A stretch of 64,000 bases of DNA from Plesiomonas sp051652165 (GCF_051652165.1 NZ_JBOFTR010000002.1:1-64000); one strand, 5' to 3'; positions 42,879 through 53,164 are shown, numbered from the stretch's first letter. Notes: generated from the sequence alone by a model not told the origin. Numbers and translations are program-made.

Positions 42879-44054
42879 ATGTCTTTTAATATTGGACTGA
42901 GTGGTCTGAAATCGACCAGTGAGCAGATGAATACCATCAGCCACAATATTGCAAATGGCTCAACAGCGGGGTTTAAATCATCGCGTACTGAGTTTCAAGA
43001 TGTCTATTCAGCAACGTTTGGTGGTGGCCAAGCCAACGGGGTTGCGGTCTCGAATGTTCGTCAAAGCTTTGCTACTGGCAGTATGACCACAACAGGGCGT
43101 AATGCAGACTTAGCGATCAACGGTGATGGTTTTTTTGTCGTTGAGAATAATGGCCAGAAGTTTTATACCCGTGCGGGGATCTTTGATACTCGGCAGGACA
43201 AAAATAATCCGAGTATGTTAAATCTGGTCAGTGCTGATGGCTCATTGTTACTGGGTAAAGGTGGCCAACCTATCTCTATCGATCAGGCCGATCAAGCACC
43301 GAAAGCCAGCAGCAAAGGCTCGTTAGGGTTAAATTTAGATTCAGGCGCACCTGTTATTGATGTTGCCAAACCGTTTGATATTACAGACCCCTCAACATAC
43401 AACTCAACGAGCACCGTTAAGGTGTACGACCCATTGGGTAATGAGCATCAAGTTACCCAATATTATCGCAAAACTGCCGATGGCCAGTGGGACATGCACG
43501 TGGCTATGGATAACACTCTATTGCCCGGTGGCGCAACACCGGTAGAGTTTGATGATACTGGTAAGCTCACTAAGCCAAGCCCTTCTAACTTGTCATTAAC
43601 TTTACCAAACGGTCAACCACTGGCCTTAGATATGAGCGCAATGACGCAATATGGCGGTGGTTTTAGTATCAATACTGTCAGCTCTGACGGTTATGCAGCC
43701 GGTAAATTTGCGAACTGGTCATTTGAGCCCGATGGCACGGTTGTTGCTCGCTATACCAATGGTGAGAAAGTCAGCCAAGGTCAGCTACAACTGGCGCGCT
43801 TTACCAATAACGAAGGTCTGCAACCTGCCGGGGGAAACCGCTGGACTGAAACGTTTGCTTCGGGTCAGTCGATGACTGGGGTTGCAGGAGAAGGGCAATT
43901 AGGGAGTATTTTGACTGGGCGTTATGAAAACTCCAACGTAAATATCACCGACGAAATGGTTGGCTTAATGGGTGCACAAAGTAGCTATCAGGCCAATGCT
44001 AAGTCAATTCAGGTTGCCAATGAGATGACCAAAATTTTGTTCAACTCACTGTAA
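42879..44054 (+). CDS. flgE: Lateral flagellar hook protein FlgE
   Basis: FlgE forms the flexible hook. The N-terminal D0 motif (MSFNIGLSGLKSTSEQMNTI, then SHNIANGSTAGFKSS) and C-terminal NVNITDEMVGLMGAQSSYQA are typical. Its 391 residues are close to the E. coli 402, with less surface domain than many polar hooks. It is followed by flgF after 15 bp. Confidence 0.96.
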   Translation: MSFNIGLSGLKSTSEQMNTISHNIANGSTAGFKSSRTEFQDVYSATFGGGQANGVAVSNVRQSFATGSMTTTGRNADLAINGDGFFVVENNGQKFYTRAGIFDTRQDKNNPSMLNLVSADGSLLLGKGGQPISIDQADQAPKASSKGSLGLNLDSGAPVIDVAKPFDITDPSTYNSTSTVKVYDPLGNEHQVTQYYRKTADGQWDMHVAMDNTLLPGGATPVEFDDTGKLTKPSPSNLSLTLPNGQPLALDMSAMTQYGGGFSINTVSSDGYAAGKFANWSFEPDGTVVARYTNGEKVSQGQLQLARFTNNEGLQPAGGNRWTETFASGQSMTGVAGEGQLGSILTGRYENSNVNITDEMVGLMGAQSSYQANAKSIQVANEMTKILFNSL

Positions 44055-44069
44055 GGCACAGCTTAAGTC

Positions 44070-44795
44070 ATGGATAAATTACTGTTTACGGCACTCTCTG
44101 GTGCGCGTAGAACCCTGATGTCGCAGCAAGTGCAAGCCAATAACCTTGCCAATGTGAACACTACCGGTTTTCGTGCCGACTTAGAGCAAGCATCAACAGA
44201 GCTGTTAACGGGAGCCGGTTACCAGACACGAGCGTTGGTTGGTGAACAAGCATTAGGTTCAGATTTCACCGGTGGTGCGTTACAGCATACCGATCGACCG
44301 CTGGATGTTGCTATTCAGGGTGAGGGTTTCTTTGCGGTAGAGACTCCACAGGGTGAGGCTTATACCCGTGCGGGTAACTTTACGACTAACGATGCGGGTG
44401 AGCTCAGTGTTAACGGCCATCCGCTGATGGGCACTGATGGCCCAATTATACTGCCAGAGTACAGCCAACTCACCGTCGGTAAAGATGGCACATTATCTAT
44501 TGTCGCGCCCAACGGTGGCTTAATGCAAGAGGCCGGTCAGCTCAAACTGGTTAACCCTCAAGCAGATAAGATAGCGAAAAGTCCAGATGGCCTGTTTCGC
44601 ATGCTAGATAACAGCAGTGCTGCAGCAGATGAGAGCGTACACATTGCCAGTGGCTACCTAGAATCCAGTAATGTCAACGCAGTTGATGCAATGATCCGCA
44701 ATATGACATTGGCACGTAATTTTGAACTTCAAGTCAAGATGATGAAAACCGCAGAAGATTTGACTACAGCAGGTAATCGCTTGATTCGCGAGTAA
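44070..44795 (+). CDS. flgF: Lateral flagellar rod protein FlgF
   Basis: FlgF is a rod protein between the proximal rod and FlgG. The N-terminal D0 motif with QQVQANNLANVNTTGFRADL and the C-terminal SSNVNAVDAMIRNMTLARNF are present. The 241-residue size suits FlgF. It precedes flgG by 11 bp, as usual, and is similar to it throughout. Confidence 0.95.
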   Translation: MDKLLFTALSGARRTLMSQQVQANNLANVNTTGFRADLEQASTELLTGAGYQTRALVGEQALGSDFTGGALQHTDRPLDVAIQGEGFFAVETPQGEAYTRAGNFTTNDAGELSVNGHPLMGTDGPIILPEYSQLTVGKDGTLSIVAPNGGLMQEAGQLKLVNPQADKIAKSPDGLFRMLDNSSAAADESVHIASGYLESSNVNAVDAMIRNMTLARNFELQVKMMKTAEDLTTAGNRLIRE

Positions 44796-44806
44796 AGGAC
44801 AACACA

Positions 44807-45592
44807 ATGAATGCAGCATTATGGGTAAGTAAAACAGGTCTGGCAGCACAAGATGTCCAGATGCAGGTGATCTCTAACAACCTTGCCAACGTAAATACGA
44901 TTGGTTTTAAACAAGATCGCGCAGCATTTGAAGACCTGTTCTATCAAATTAAAAAACAACCCGGTGGAATGGCCGATCAGCAAAATGAGACCCCAGGGGG
45001 TCTGATGCTCGGCAACGGTGTACGTGTTGTTGGAACAGAAAAGCTGATGAAAACTGGTGCTTATCAGCAAACGGATGTACCAACAGATATGTCAATTCAA
45101 GGTCAAGGTTTTTTCCAGATAGAAATGGCCGACGGCACAATGGCTTATACCCGTAACGGTCAGTTTCACCGTAATGCCGAGGGTATGTTGGTGAACGCTA
45201 ACGGTCTGCCACTGAGCCCTAACATTGAGATCCCAGAAAATGCCACCAGTTTTGCAGTGGGCACTGACGGTACAGTGACCTATACCAGTGCTGACGATCC
45301 ACAACCACAAGAGCTTGGTCAGATAACCTTAGTTAATTTTACCAACTCTGCAGGCTTGGAAGCGGCAGGCAGTAACTTGTTTAAAGAAACAGGCGCCAGC
45401 GGCGCACCTAACGAAGGTGTTGCCGGTGAAAATGGTTTGGGTCAGCTTAAACAATACTCTCTAGAGGGCTCTAACGTTAGCGTAGTAGAAGAGATGGTCA
45501 ATATGATCACCACTCAGCGTGCCTACGAGATGAATGCCAAAGTGGTATCAAGTGCCGATCAAATGCTGAAGTTTGTTAGCCAATCACTGTAA
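44807..45592 (+). CDS. flgG: Lateral flagellar distal rod protein FlgG
   Basis: FlgG makes the distal rod. The motif MNAALWVSKTGLAAQDVQMQ at the start, VISNNLANVNTIGFKQDRA, and the C-terminal SNVSVVEEMVNMITTQRAYE are textbook FlgG. It has 261 residues, one more than E. coli. It lies 11 bp after flgF and 50 bp before flgH. No oddities. Confidence 0.97.
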   Translation: MNAALWVSKTGLAAQDVQMQVISNNLANVNTIGFKQDRAAFEDLFYQIKKQPGGMADQQNETPGGLMLGNGVRVVGTEKLMKTGAYQQTDVPTDMSIQGQGFFQIEMADGTMAYTRNGQFHRNAEGMLVNANGLPLSPNIEIPENATSFAVGTDGTVTYTSADDPQPQELGQITLVNFTNSAGLEAAGSNLFKETGASGAPNEGVAGENGLGQLKQYSLEGSNVSVVEEMVNMITTQRAYEMNAKVVSSADQMLKFVSQSL

Positions 45593-45642
45593 TGGCCACA
45601 ATTAACAGCATAGCAGGCAACTAAAAAGAGAGTGAGACCAAG

Positions 45643-46302
45643 ATGAAACGCGTTCTGGTTCTGTTAACCCTACTGTTAGTCGGGTGTGCACATCCGCCCA
45701 TTGGCCCCTATCCTGGGGAGGAGGAGTTTACTCCACCGTCAATGCAGATGCCGAAAATAGAAAGGGATAAAGACGGGGGTCTATTTAGCAACGATTATAA
45801 TATGACACTGTTTCAAGATCGGCGCGCGTTTCGGATTGGTGATGTATTAACCGTCGTGCTGCAAGAACAAACAAGTTCGAGTAAGAAGGCTGGCACCAGT
45901 TTTGGTAAAGAGAGCAACACCAGTGTAGGTGCGGCAACCTTGTTTGGCAGTGACTATCCCAAAGCGGCAACTTCGTTAGGCGCTGATCGTGATTTTAAAG
46001 GCAACTCCACCAGTTCACAGCAAAACTCACTGTCAGGCAGTATCACAGTGTTAGTGCATGAAGTGATGCACAATGGCATTTTGCAAGTGCGTGGAGAGAA
46101 GTGGTTACGTCTGAATCAAGGCGATGAGTATATTCGTCTCAATGGGTTAGTACGGGTTGATGATATTGACGGATCAAACCGCGTATCGTCACAGCGGTTA
46201 GCTAATGCTCAAATCACCTATTCTGGGCGCGGTGCACTGGCTGACTCGAATTCTGCCGGTTGGTTGACCCGCTTCTTTAACAGCCCATTCTTCCCGATTT
46301 AA
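45643..46302 (+). CDS. flgH: Lateral flagellar L-ring lipoprotein FlgH
   Basis: FlgH forms the L-ring in the outer membrane. It begins with a lipoprotein signal ending LLVGC, with the lipidated Cys at residue 15. The beta-rich body contains the [20 protein letters not shown] motif and, near the C-terminus, the [20 protein letters not shown] segment. At 219 residues it is a normal size. It is followed by flgI after 8 bp. Confidence 0.96.
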   Translation: MKRVLVLLTLLLVGCAHPPIGPYPGEEEFTPPSMQMPKIERDKDGGLFSNDYNMTLFQDRRAFRIGDVLTVVLQEQTSSSKKAGTSFGKESNTSVGAATLFGSDYPKAATSLGADRDFKGNSTSSQQNSLSGSITVLVHEVMHNGILQVRGEKWLRLNQGDEYIRLNGLVRVDDIDGSNRVSSQRLANAQITYSGRGALADSNSAGWLTRFFNSPFFPI

Positions 46303-46310
46303 GGATGATA

Positions 46311-47405
46311 ATGAAGAGATATTCTTGGCTACTGGCCCTGTGGTTTAGCTGTATATCTGTGGTTGCTGCACCATTGCTGGATATGGTTGATGTGCAGGGC
46401 ATCCGAGAGAACCAATTGGTGGGATATGGCTTAGTGGTAGGTTTAAGTGGTACAGGTGATAAAAGCCAGACTAAGTTCACAGCTCAATCGGTTCGAAATA
46501 TGTTAATTCAGTTTGGTGTACAACTGCCGTTCAATACTGATCCGAAACTGAAAAATGTGGCAGCAGTAGCCGTTAGCGCAACCTTGCCTCCACTGGCTTC
46601 AAAAGGTCAATCACTCGATATTACGGTCTCTTCAATGGGTGATGCAAAGAGTCTACGTGGCGGCACACTGCTATTAACCCCACTGCGTGGTGTGGATGGT
46701 CAGGTGTATGCGATGGCACAGGGAAGTTTAGTTGTTGGGGGCTTAAGTGCAGAAGGGGCAAGCGGTAGTGGTATTACTGTGAATATCCCAACGGCGGGCC
46801 TCATTCCTAATGGTGCACTGATTGAGCAAGAGATCCCGTCATCATTTCTTGTTAACCCCGATATTATTCTTAATCTTAAACAACCCGGATTTAATACGGC
46901 GCGTAATATCGAGATGGCGATTAATCAGGTGTTGGGCTCAGGGGTTGCTAATGCCCAGAGCAGTGCCAAAGTGGTTTTGCGTGCGCCACAAGACCCAAGT
47001 CAACGTGTCGGTTTTATGGCGGCACTAGAGAACCTGAAAGTGAATGAAGGGCCAACACCTGCACGTGTTATCTTTAATGCACGCACAGGTACTATCGTGA
47101 TGGGGCAAAATGTACGGGTTCGTCCAGCGGTAGTAAGCCATGGTTCATTGACAGTGAATATCGTAGAAAACCCAAGTGTCAGCCAGCCAAACGCCTTATC
47201 GAATGGCACAACGGTTGTTACACCACAGTCGAGTGTGAGTGTTAATGAAGAGCGAGGCAAAGCATTTGTCTGGCCTGCGGGAACATCGTTAAAAACCATT
47301 GTGGATGCGATTAATAGCTTAGGGGCAACCCCAAGTGATCTGATGTCGATTCTGCAAGCCCTCAAACAAGCCGGTGCACTTGAAGGTGAGCTGATTGTGA
47401 TATGA
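46311..47405 (+). CDS. flgI: Lateral flagellar P-ring protein FlgI
   Basis: FlgI forms the P-ring in the peptidoglycan layer. An N-terminal signal peptide (about 1-20, ending VVAAP) leads to the mature [20 protein letters not shown] motif. Later segments include RNMLIQFGV and a long beta-rich body. ATG 46311 is preferred because the AAGG ribosome-binding site ends six bases before it; this gives 364 residues. It overlaps flgJ by 4 bp. Confidence 0.95.
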   Translation: MKRYSWLLALWFSCISVVAAPLLDMVDVQGIRENQLVGYGLVVGLSGTGDKSQTKFTAQSVRNMLIQFGVQLPFNTDPKLKNVAAVAVSATLPPLASKGQSLDITVSSMGDAKSLRGGTLLLTPLRGVDGQVYAMAQGSLVVGGLSAEGASGSGITVNIPTAGLIPNGALIEQEIPSSFLVNPDIILNLKQPGFNTARNIEMAINQVLGSGVANAQSSAKVVLRAPQDPSQRVGFMAALENLKVNEGPTPARVIFNARTGTIVMGQNVRVRPAVVSHGSLTVNIVENPSVSQPNALSNGTTVVTPQSSVSVNEERGKAFVWPAGTSLKTIVDAINSLGATPSDLMSILQALKQAGALEGELIVI

Positions 47406-48388
47406 GTATAGAAATTGCACCAGACGAGGCGCAAGCCTCGTTTTTGTACAACGATGTACATCAACTACAAAATATCAAAAGTAACCGTGATCAGCAGCAG
47501 GCATTACATCAGGTGTCGAAGCAGTTTGAGGCAGTGTTTTTGCAAACAATACTCAAACATATGCGTCAGGCAAATAGCGCAATGCGCGATCCTGATTCGC
47601 CCTTAAGCAGTCGGCAACAAGATTTTTACCAATCATTTTATGACGGTCAACTTGCCTCTGAAATCAGTAAAAAAAGCAATATTGGTATTGCGGATATGCT
47701 GATAAAACAGCTCAGTGCTGCTGTACCAAAAAGTAATGAAAAGCCTGTAACCGGTGCACTGAGTGAGTCAGCTCGTGCAGCAGAGAGTTTTGCTGTCACT
47801 ATGCATACCAAACCGGTACAAAGCAAATCCGTTCAACCCTCATGGTTGCAAGCCACAGTATTAGATCGCCTGTTTGGTGGGGCGACTGACGTAGCAGTAG
47901 CGCCTGTGGACGATGCGCCATCTAACTCACAAAAAAACAACTTTATCAATAACTTATTCCCTTATGCTATTCGTGCAGCTCGCGCATTAGGCACATCACC
48001 GTCGGTCTTATTGGCACAAGCGGCACTAGAGACAGGTTGGGGGCGTGGTATTTTGCGCAGTGGCAAACAGAGCAGCTATAACCTGTTTAACATCAAAGCA
48101 AGCCCTGGTTGGCAAGGGGAGCAAGTCACCGTATTTGCGCCAGAGGTGATTGATGGCCAGAGTGTCAATCAAGAGTCACCTTTTCGGGTATACCGAAGTT
48201 TTGCTGAGTCATTCGAAGATTACGTTACGTTTCTACGCAGTAATCGCCGTTATGCTAAAGCCTTGCAACATGCTGGAAATCCGGAGCGTTATTTTAACCA
48301 TTTGCAAAAAGCCGGTTATGCCACCGATCCACAATATGCTCGTAAACTGCAAGGTGTTTGGCAACAGGTTCAACAGATGCTCGAATAG
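47402..48388 (+). CDS. flgJ: Lateral flagellar FlgJ: rod cap and peptidoglycan hydrolase
   Basis: FlgJ caps the rod and cuts peptidoglycan so the rod can pass. The N-terminal rod-binding domain (about 30-105) has the [18 protein letters not shown] motif. The C-terminal glucosaminidase domain (about 180-325) carries the catalytic Glu210 in [10 protein letters not shown] and the NLFNIKA segment. Its 328 residues match the two-domain form. It overlaps flgI by 4 bp. A 142-bp gap then separates it from flgK. Confidence 0.95.
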   Translation: MSIEIAPDEAQASFLYNDVHQLQNIKSNRDQQQALHQVSKQFEAVFLQTILKHMRQANSAMRDPDSPLSSRQQDFYQSFYDGQLASEISKKSNIGIADMLIKQLSAAVPKSNEKPVTGALSESARAAESFAVTMHTKPVQSKSVQPSWLQATVLDRLFGGATDVAVAPVDDAPSNSQKNNFINNLFPYAIRAARALGTSPSVLLAQAALETGWGRGILRSGKQSSYNLFNIKASPGWQGEQVTVFAPEVIDGQSVNQESPFRVYRSFAESFEDYVTFLRSNRRYAKALQHAGNPERYFNHLQKAGYATDPQYARKLQGVWQQVQQMLE

Positions 48389-48480
48389 TTCACTGCTTCA
48401 CACCATGGCCTGTGAATTTAATTGTTTTGCCCTGTTGGTCGCTCAGTTATTTTCAGAACCCCGCAGGCCCATTGCTTGCT

Positions 48481-48509
48481 AACACCTTGCCATGAGGTTA
48501 GGTGTTTTT
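48481..48509 (+). terminator. Weak hairpin in the flgJ-flgK gap
   Basis: AACACCT (48481-48487) pairs with AGGTGTT (48500-48506), followed by TTT. The stem is only 7 bp with a 12-nt loop and a short T-run. It could act as a partial terminator, lowering flgK and flgL relative to the upstream hook genes, but the case is weak. Confidence 0.35.
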
Positions 48510-48530
48510 GTACTGAGTAAGGACGTTGTC

Positions 48531-49934
48531 ATGAGTCTGATTAATATCGGTTTAACCGGTCTAGGTGCAGCAAATGCTGGCCTGAACACAACCTCACACA
48601 ATCTGGTGAACATGAATACACCAGGATATACCCGCCAGCGTATTGGATTAGCCAGTCAAGTCGGCTTAGGTGGCATGGGCGCAGGTGTAGGGGTAACAGG
48701 TATTGATCGTCTGGCTGACGGCTTTTTAAATACCAGTTTATGGCGGCAATCCTCGGCATTACAGCAGAGCAATACGCAGTTCCGTTATATGAGTAAAACG
48801 GAACAAATCTTCACCTCAGACAGTTCAAGTATCAACGTCGGTTTAGATCGTCTTTACTCTGCCCTAAGTGAAGCAGCAGTGAATCCGCAAGATATGGCAC
48901 TGCGCCAATCTATCTTGTCACAAGCAGATGCGGTGACTCAGCGTTTTAATAATATGGATGCGCAGCTAAAAAATCAGCGCAAACAACTCGATAGCCAGCT
49001 TAACTCTAGCCTTAACCAAACGAACTCGTTGTTAGCCAGCATTGCTGAAATGAACAAGCAGATCAAAGAGGCAGGCGCGCGTGGTCAGAGTATGACCGAT
49101 GTGCTCGATGCACGTGATCAAGCAATCAGTCAGCTCTCTGAGCAGCTCAGTGTCAATGTTCAGTACAAGCCTGATGGCACGGTTGATATCAACTTAGATC
49201 AAGGCCAACCGTTAGTGAGCGGTCATACGGCCAGCCAGCTAGATATGGCACGTGATGGCGTAATCAGCATTAAACGGGGTGATGCAACTTTCGCTATGCC
49301 GCGCAATATCGGTGGCAATATCGGTGGTTTGATAACATTTCGTGATAAAGACTTAATGGCGAAGCAAAAAGAGCTAGATATCATGGCCTATGGTTTTGCC
49401 CAGCAATTTAATGCTGTGCACCAGCAAGGTTACGACATCAACGGTAATCTCAGTGGTAAAGATATGTTCAGTGGTGCTGACTCAGTAGAGGGGGCTGCCG
49501 CTCGTTTATCATTAGCCCTCAAAGATCCAGCCGATTTAGCCTTAGGTGATGATGTAGATATTGGCCCAGGTAACGGTAATAACCTGACCAAACTGATTGC
49601 ACTAAAAGACACACCGTTAGCTATTACCTTATCACCGGCTGATCAGGCCATTTACGGCATTACCGTGGCAGGCTTGAACGGCAAAACCCTAAGCAAGGCG
49701 TATACCGGAATTTGCGGTGACTGGGCAATTCAAACCTCGCAGATCAAAGCTGAGTTAACCTCGAACACATCACTGTATAAACAAGCTTTTAATGATCGGG
49801 AATCCTTGTGTGGGGTCTCTAAAGATGAAGAGGCAGGTAATTTGATGCAATACACTCAAATGTATCAATCCAGTGCCAAAATTGTCAGCACAGCGCAGCA
49901 GTTGTTTGACACAACCTTAGCCATGTTCAATTAA
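48531..49934 (+). CDS. flgK: Lateral flagellar hook-filament junction protein FlgK
   Basis: FlgK (HAP1) is the first junction protein between hook and filament. The N-terminal MSLINIGLTGLGAANAGLNT and TSHNLVNMNTPGYTRQRIG motif and C-terminal D0 helix (QLFDTTLAMFN) define the family. It begins at ATG 48531, with AAGGA seven bases before, and has 467 residues, shorter than the E. coli 547. It is followed by flgL after 11 bp. Confidence 0.94.
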   Translation: MSLINIGLTGLGAANAGLNTTSHNLVNMNTPGYTRQRIGLASQVGLGGMGAGVGVTGIDRLADGFLNTSLWRQSSALQQSNTQFRYMSKTEQIFTSDSSSINVGLDRLYSALSEAAVNPQDMALRQSILSQADAVTQRFNNMDAQLKNQRKQLDSQLNSSLNQTNSLLASIAEMNKQIKEAGARGQSMTDVLDARDQAISQLSEQLSVNVQYKPDGTVDINLDQGQPLVSGHTASQLDMARDGVISIKRGDATFAMPRNIGGNIGGLITFRDKDLMAKQKELDIMAYGFAQQFNAVHQQGYDINGNLSGKDMFSGADSVEGAAARLSLALKDPADLALGDDVDIGPGNGNNLTKLIALKDTPLAITLSPADQAIYGITVAGLNGKTLSKAYTGICGDWAIQTSQIKAELTSNTSLYKQAFNDRESLCGVSKDEEAGNLMQYTQMYQSSAKIVSTAQQLFDTTLAMFN

Positions 49935-49945
49935 GGAGCTTCCCC

Positions 49946-50848
49946 ATGCGCATGAGTACTTTTCAATTAAACAGTATGATGATGGGTGGAATGCAAACGG
50001 CTAACAGCAACTACAACACCACTGTGATGCAGATGCAGCAGCAAACTAAAATTCTAACACCGTCAGATGACCCGATTGGCTCAGTACAGATAATGTTACT
50101 CGAACGCCAGCAATCGGCTACCGACCAATACAGTAAAAACATCAAAAACCTGATGAATGAGTATACCCAGCAAGAAGCCTTAATGCGCAATGGCAATGAG
50201 ATTTTGCTGCGTGGAAAAGAGTTAGTGTTAAGCCTTGGAAACGGTGCACTGTCGCAAGAGGATCGTGAAGCCATGGCAAATGAACTTGAATCTATCCGTG
50301 ATGAGTTGCTGGGGGTAGCAAACAGTCAAAACCCTGATGGTGACTATCAACTTGCAGGAAATCAGCTAAAAACCAAGCCTTATAGCGCGCCAGATTATCT
50401 CTATCAAGGCGACAGTGCTCGCCGTACATCGAGTACCGCAGAAGGGGTGACTCTGCCTGTGAATACGACGGCTGATACTGTTTTTGGCTCTGGCACTGAA
50501 ACGGTTTTTAACGCCATTGATAAATTGACGACGGCACTGCGCGATCCGGCAATCACCCCAGATGAGCTAGACAAACAGATGCAAAATACCGATAGCAAAA
50601 TTGCGGCTACATCAACGCATCTCAACAGTGCGTGGGGAAGTTTAGGTAGCCAGATGCAATCACTAGAACGTATGGAAGGCGCGCACGAAGATAACGCACT
50701 CATGAATAAAAAAATGATTGGGGATATTAAGGATTTAGATATTCCAGAAGCGGTATCGCGCCTAAAAGGGTATGAGCTGGCGCTCACAGCAACGCAACTG
50801 AGCTATTCGAAAATTAATGATATGTCACTGTTTAATTATATCAGATAA
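49946..50848 (+). CDS. flgL: Lateral flagellar hook-filament junction protein FlgL
   Basis: FlgL (HAP3) joins FlgK to the filament and resembles flagellin. It starts at ATG 49946 behind AAGGAG. The N-terminal helix (MRMSTFQLNSMMMGGMQTAN) and the TPSDDPIGSVQIMLLERQQ flagellin-like motif are clear. The C-terminal helix has LTATQLSYSKINDMSLFNYI. It has 300 residues, near the usual 317. A 108-bp gap follows before the lafW-like gene. Confidence 0.94.
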   Translation: MRMSTFQLNSMMMGGMQTANSNYNTTVMQMQQQTKILTPSDDPIGSVQIMLLERQQSATDQYSKNIKNLMNEYTQQEALMRNGNEILLRGKELVLSLGNGALSQEDREAMANELESIRDELLGVANSQNPDGDYQLAGNQLKTKPYSAPDYLYQGDSARRTSSTAEGVTLPVNTTADTVFGSGTETVFNAIDKLTTALRDPAITPDELDKQMQNTDSKIAATSTHLNSAWGSLGSQMQSLERMEGAHEDNALMNKKMIGDIKDLDIPEAVSRLKGYELALTATQLSYSKINDMSLFNYIR

Positions 50849-50956
50849 GCCACAAAGATAAGCTACAGGTTATCTGCCGGTCAGGCGTAATGTGCTCACA
50901 CACAAAATATAACAAACAGTATCAATACAGTACCACACCGATAAAGAGAATATACG

Positions 50957-52006
50957 TTGGTTAACCAAGTTAACAGTACCCGTTTAGGCACGCAGCACAC
51001 ACCTGATTTGAACCGCACATCTGTGGTTAGTCAGCAACAACCAGGGGTGTCGGTATCCTCTTCTGCCCGTGCAGCCGTTGACCCTCGCACACCCACTGAC
51101 GAAATAGATCGCCTACGTCATGGCCAACGAGAGAGTTTGCTCGGTGTTACCGCCAAAGCACACTATCAACTGGCCAAAACCCAAACTGCGTTGCGCTCAT
51201 TGCGTGAGGCTGCAGAGATCTTGCAGCAAAGCAAACAACTGGCCCAGCGCAGTTTAAAGCAAACAGAAGGCCGCCGTCAGCGGATGACACAAGAGTTGAC
51301 ATCATTACAGCGGAAATTAAGCCAGCAAGTACACCAGAGTTATGATGGTAACCCACTGTTTAATAATGACTTCTCTGTTCGCCATGTTAACCGTAATCAG
51401 CAACAGCGTTTTTCTATTCGTGGATTACGTTTACAAGGGGATCGCAATCAATCAGAAATGTTAAAATTTGCCTTTGACAGCGGTAAGCCACGTCAAGTTA
51501 AAGTGCAGATACAGCCAGAGGATGATATGGCAAACATTGCCCGTAAACTTAGCCGAGGGTTATCGGCACGAGGGATCCGTACCGAAGTCGACAAGTGGGG
51601 TGATCTGGAATTTTCAGCCGCAAAAGGTGAGTGGCAAGAGGTCGAAGAGGGGTTTTGGTTAACCGGTAGCGGGCAGATTTTTCCGGCGGGTAATCCGGTA
51701 AAAGTGTTACCTGAACAGCGCCAACCCTACATCATTGATGCTGAAAAACTCAGTTTTCGTAAAACACAAGATACCCGTCAATCGTTGGCTGATATTGAAC
51801 GGTTAATGCAGCAAATTCGCAGCTCACTGCAAGAGTTAACACTCTATCAGCAGCAAATTGAGCAGCAGCTACAAGGGCACTATGTTCAAATGCCAGAGAC
51901 ACATCCGGCCGGTGTTTCTGATCGTATCGCCAATAAACCGTTATCCAGTTTATTGGCACAAGCGGGTATTTCGCGTCAAACGGTGGTGGCACTGCTCACC
52001 CGTTAA
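50957..52006 (+). CDS. lafW: LafW-like lateral flagellum-specific protein
   Basis: This 349-residue protein has no domain I can name with confidence. It has a disordered Ser/Thr-rich N-terminus (about 1-55), a Gln-rich coiled coil (about 60-130), a beta-rich central part (about 140-260, with QRFSIRGLRLQGDRNQ), and a second coiled coil (about 270-310). In Aeromonas lateral clusters the gene in this position, just before the flagellin, is lafW, reported as a hook-associated protein. The start is TTG 50957, which is unusual and uncertain. It sits between flgL and the flagellin gene, on the same strand. Confidence 0.5.
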   Translation: MVNQVNSTRLGTQHTPDLNRTSVVSQQQPGVSVSSSARAAVDPRTPTDEIDRLRHGQRESLLGVTAKAHYQLAKTQTALRSLREAAEILQQSKQLAQRSLKQTEGRRQRMTQELTSLQRKLSQQVHQSYDGNPLFNNDFSVRHVNRNQQQRFSIRGLRLQGDRNQSEMLKFAFDSGKPRQVKVQIQPEDDMANIARKLSRGLSARGIRTEVDKWGDLEFSAAKGEWQEVEEGFWLTGSGQIFPAGNPVKVLPEQRQPYIIDAEKLSFRKTQDTRQSLADIERLMQQIRSSLQELTLYQQQIEQQLQGHYVQMPETHPAGVSDRIANKPLSSLLAQAGISRQTVVALLTR

Positions 52007-52079
52007 CGGTATACACAGACACCGGTTGCTCTTTTTGCTGCGCTGATGCGTTCTTACCTTGTTGCTCTTATTCCTCTTA

Positions 52080-52111
52080 CCCAGCCCGCTGATTGCGGGC
52101 TGGGCTGTTTT
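52080..52111 (+). terminator. Intrinsic terminator after the lafW-like gene
   Basis: CCCAGCCCGC (52080-52089) and GCGGGCTGGG (52095-52104) form a perfect 10-bp stem with a TGATT loop, followed by CTGTTTT. This insulates lafA from the rod/hook operon. Confidence 0.75.
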
Positions 52112-52135
52112 AACGTGTTAATCGCCTCTTTTGCT

Positions 52136-52162
52136 TAAGCTTGGCTATGCAACAGGCAATAA
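52136..52162 (+). promoter_or_regulatory. Candidate sigma-28 promoter of the flagellin gene
   Basis: TAAG (52136-52139), exactly 15 bp, then GGCAATAA (52155-52162) matches the sigma-28 consensus TAAA-N15-GCCGATAA at three of four and six of eight positions. It lies about 105 bp before lafA, between the upstream terminator and the gene. Confidence 0.5.
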
Positions 52163-52268
52163 AAAAAATCATCAAATTTGCGAAAAACATTTAAGTTAAT
52201 GATAACGCCCTCCGCTTAATACCGGTAACAAGGTACGAAACCTGTTTCTATATTTTAGGAGAGATTAC

Positions 52269-53099
52269 ATGTCACTGTCAGTTCATACCAACCAGTCATC
52301 CCTAACTGCCCAGCGCTCTTTAAACAGCACCCAACTGAGCCTGAACACCTCTCAGCAGCGTTTGTCTACAGGTCTGCGTATTAACAGCGCAAAAGACGAT
52401 GCTGCCGGTTTGCAAATTGCTAACCGTATGGAGTCACAAACCCGTGGTTTGTCGGTGGCCCAGCGTAATGCGGCAGACGGTATTTCGATGACTCAAACAG
52501 CAGAAGGTGCGCTGAAAGAAGCTTCTAACATCCTACAGCGTCAGCGTGAGCTGGCTTTGCAATCGGCTAACGGTACTAATACCACTGCTGACAAAACTGC
52601 ATTGAATGAAGAGTTCACTGCATTGACTTCAGAATTGAAGCGTATTAAAGATACTACAACTTTTGCGGGTAAAGCTTTGTTTACAAGTGCTGCAGGTGGT
52701 TTGAAATCAGGCATCACTTTCCAAGTGGGTACTGAAATGAAGGATTCTAACCAGATTAAAGTGTCAGTCGATACAGACGCTGCATTTAAGACTGCAGGCA
52801 CTATTTCAGGTACTGCCACTGCTATTGGTACAACGGTTTCAAACTTAGATGCAGCGATTGCTGGTATGGGGGCATCTATGGCAAAACTAGGTGCGGTACA
52901 AAACCGTTTCCAGTCTACCATCAATAACCTGGCCAACATTGAAGAGAACGTTACTGTTGCAAAAGGCCGTATTATGGATGCAGATATCGCCAAAGAGTCT
53001 GCCAATATGACCAAGCAGAATATGATGATGCAAGCGGGTATCTCGGTGCTGTCACAAGCTAACCAGACCCCATCAATGATCATGGGTCTGCTGCGTTAA
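52269..53099 (+). CDS. lafA: Lateral flagellin LafA
   Basis: LafA is the subunit of the lateral flagellar filament. The N-terminal D0/D1 helices (STGLRINSAKDDAAGLQIAN near 36-55, ISMTQTAEGAL) and the C-terminal D0 (MMMQAGISVLSQANQTPSMI, ending MGLLR) are conserved. At 276 residues the exposed domains are almost absent, as in other lateral flagellins. It has its own terminator and sigma-28-like promoter. No glycosylation gene (maf type) lies next to it. Confidence 0.96.
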   Translation: MSLSVHTNQSSLTAQRSLNSTQLSLNTSQQRLSTGLRINSAKDDAAGLQIANRMESQTRGLSVAQRNAADGISMTQTAEGALKEASNILQRQRELALQSANGTNTTADKTALNEEFTALTSELKRIKDTTTFAGKALFTSAAGGLKSGITFQVGTEMKDSNQIKVSVDTDAAFKTAGTISGTATAIGTTVSNLDAAIAGMGASMAKLGAVQNRFQSTINNLANIEENVTVAKGRIMDADIAKESANMTKQNMMMQAGISVLSQANQTPSMIMGLLR

Positions 53100-53164
53100 T
53101 CGCATCTTACCAGACATAATCATCCCCCCATAAAGTGATTTTTGGGGCATGTGAGAATCCCAAC

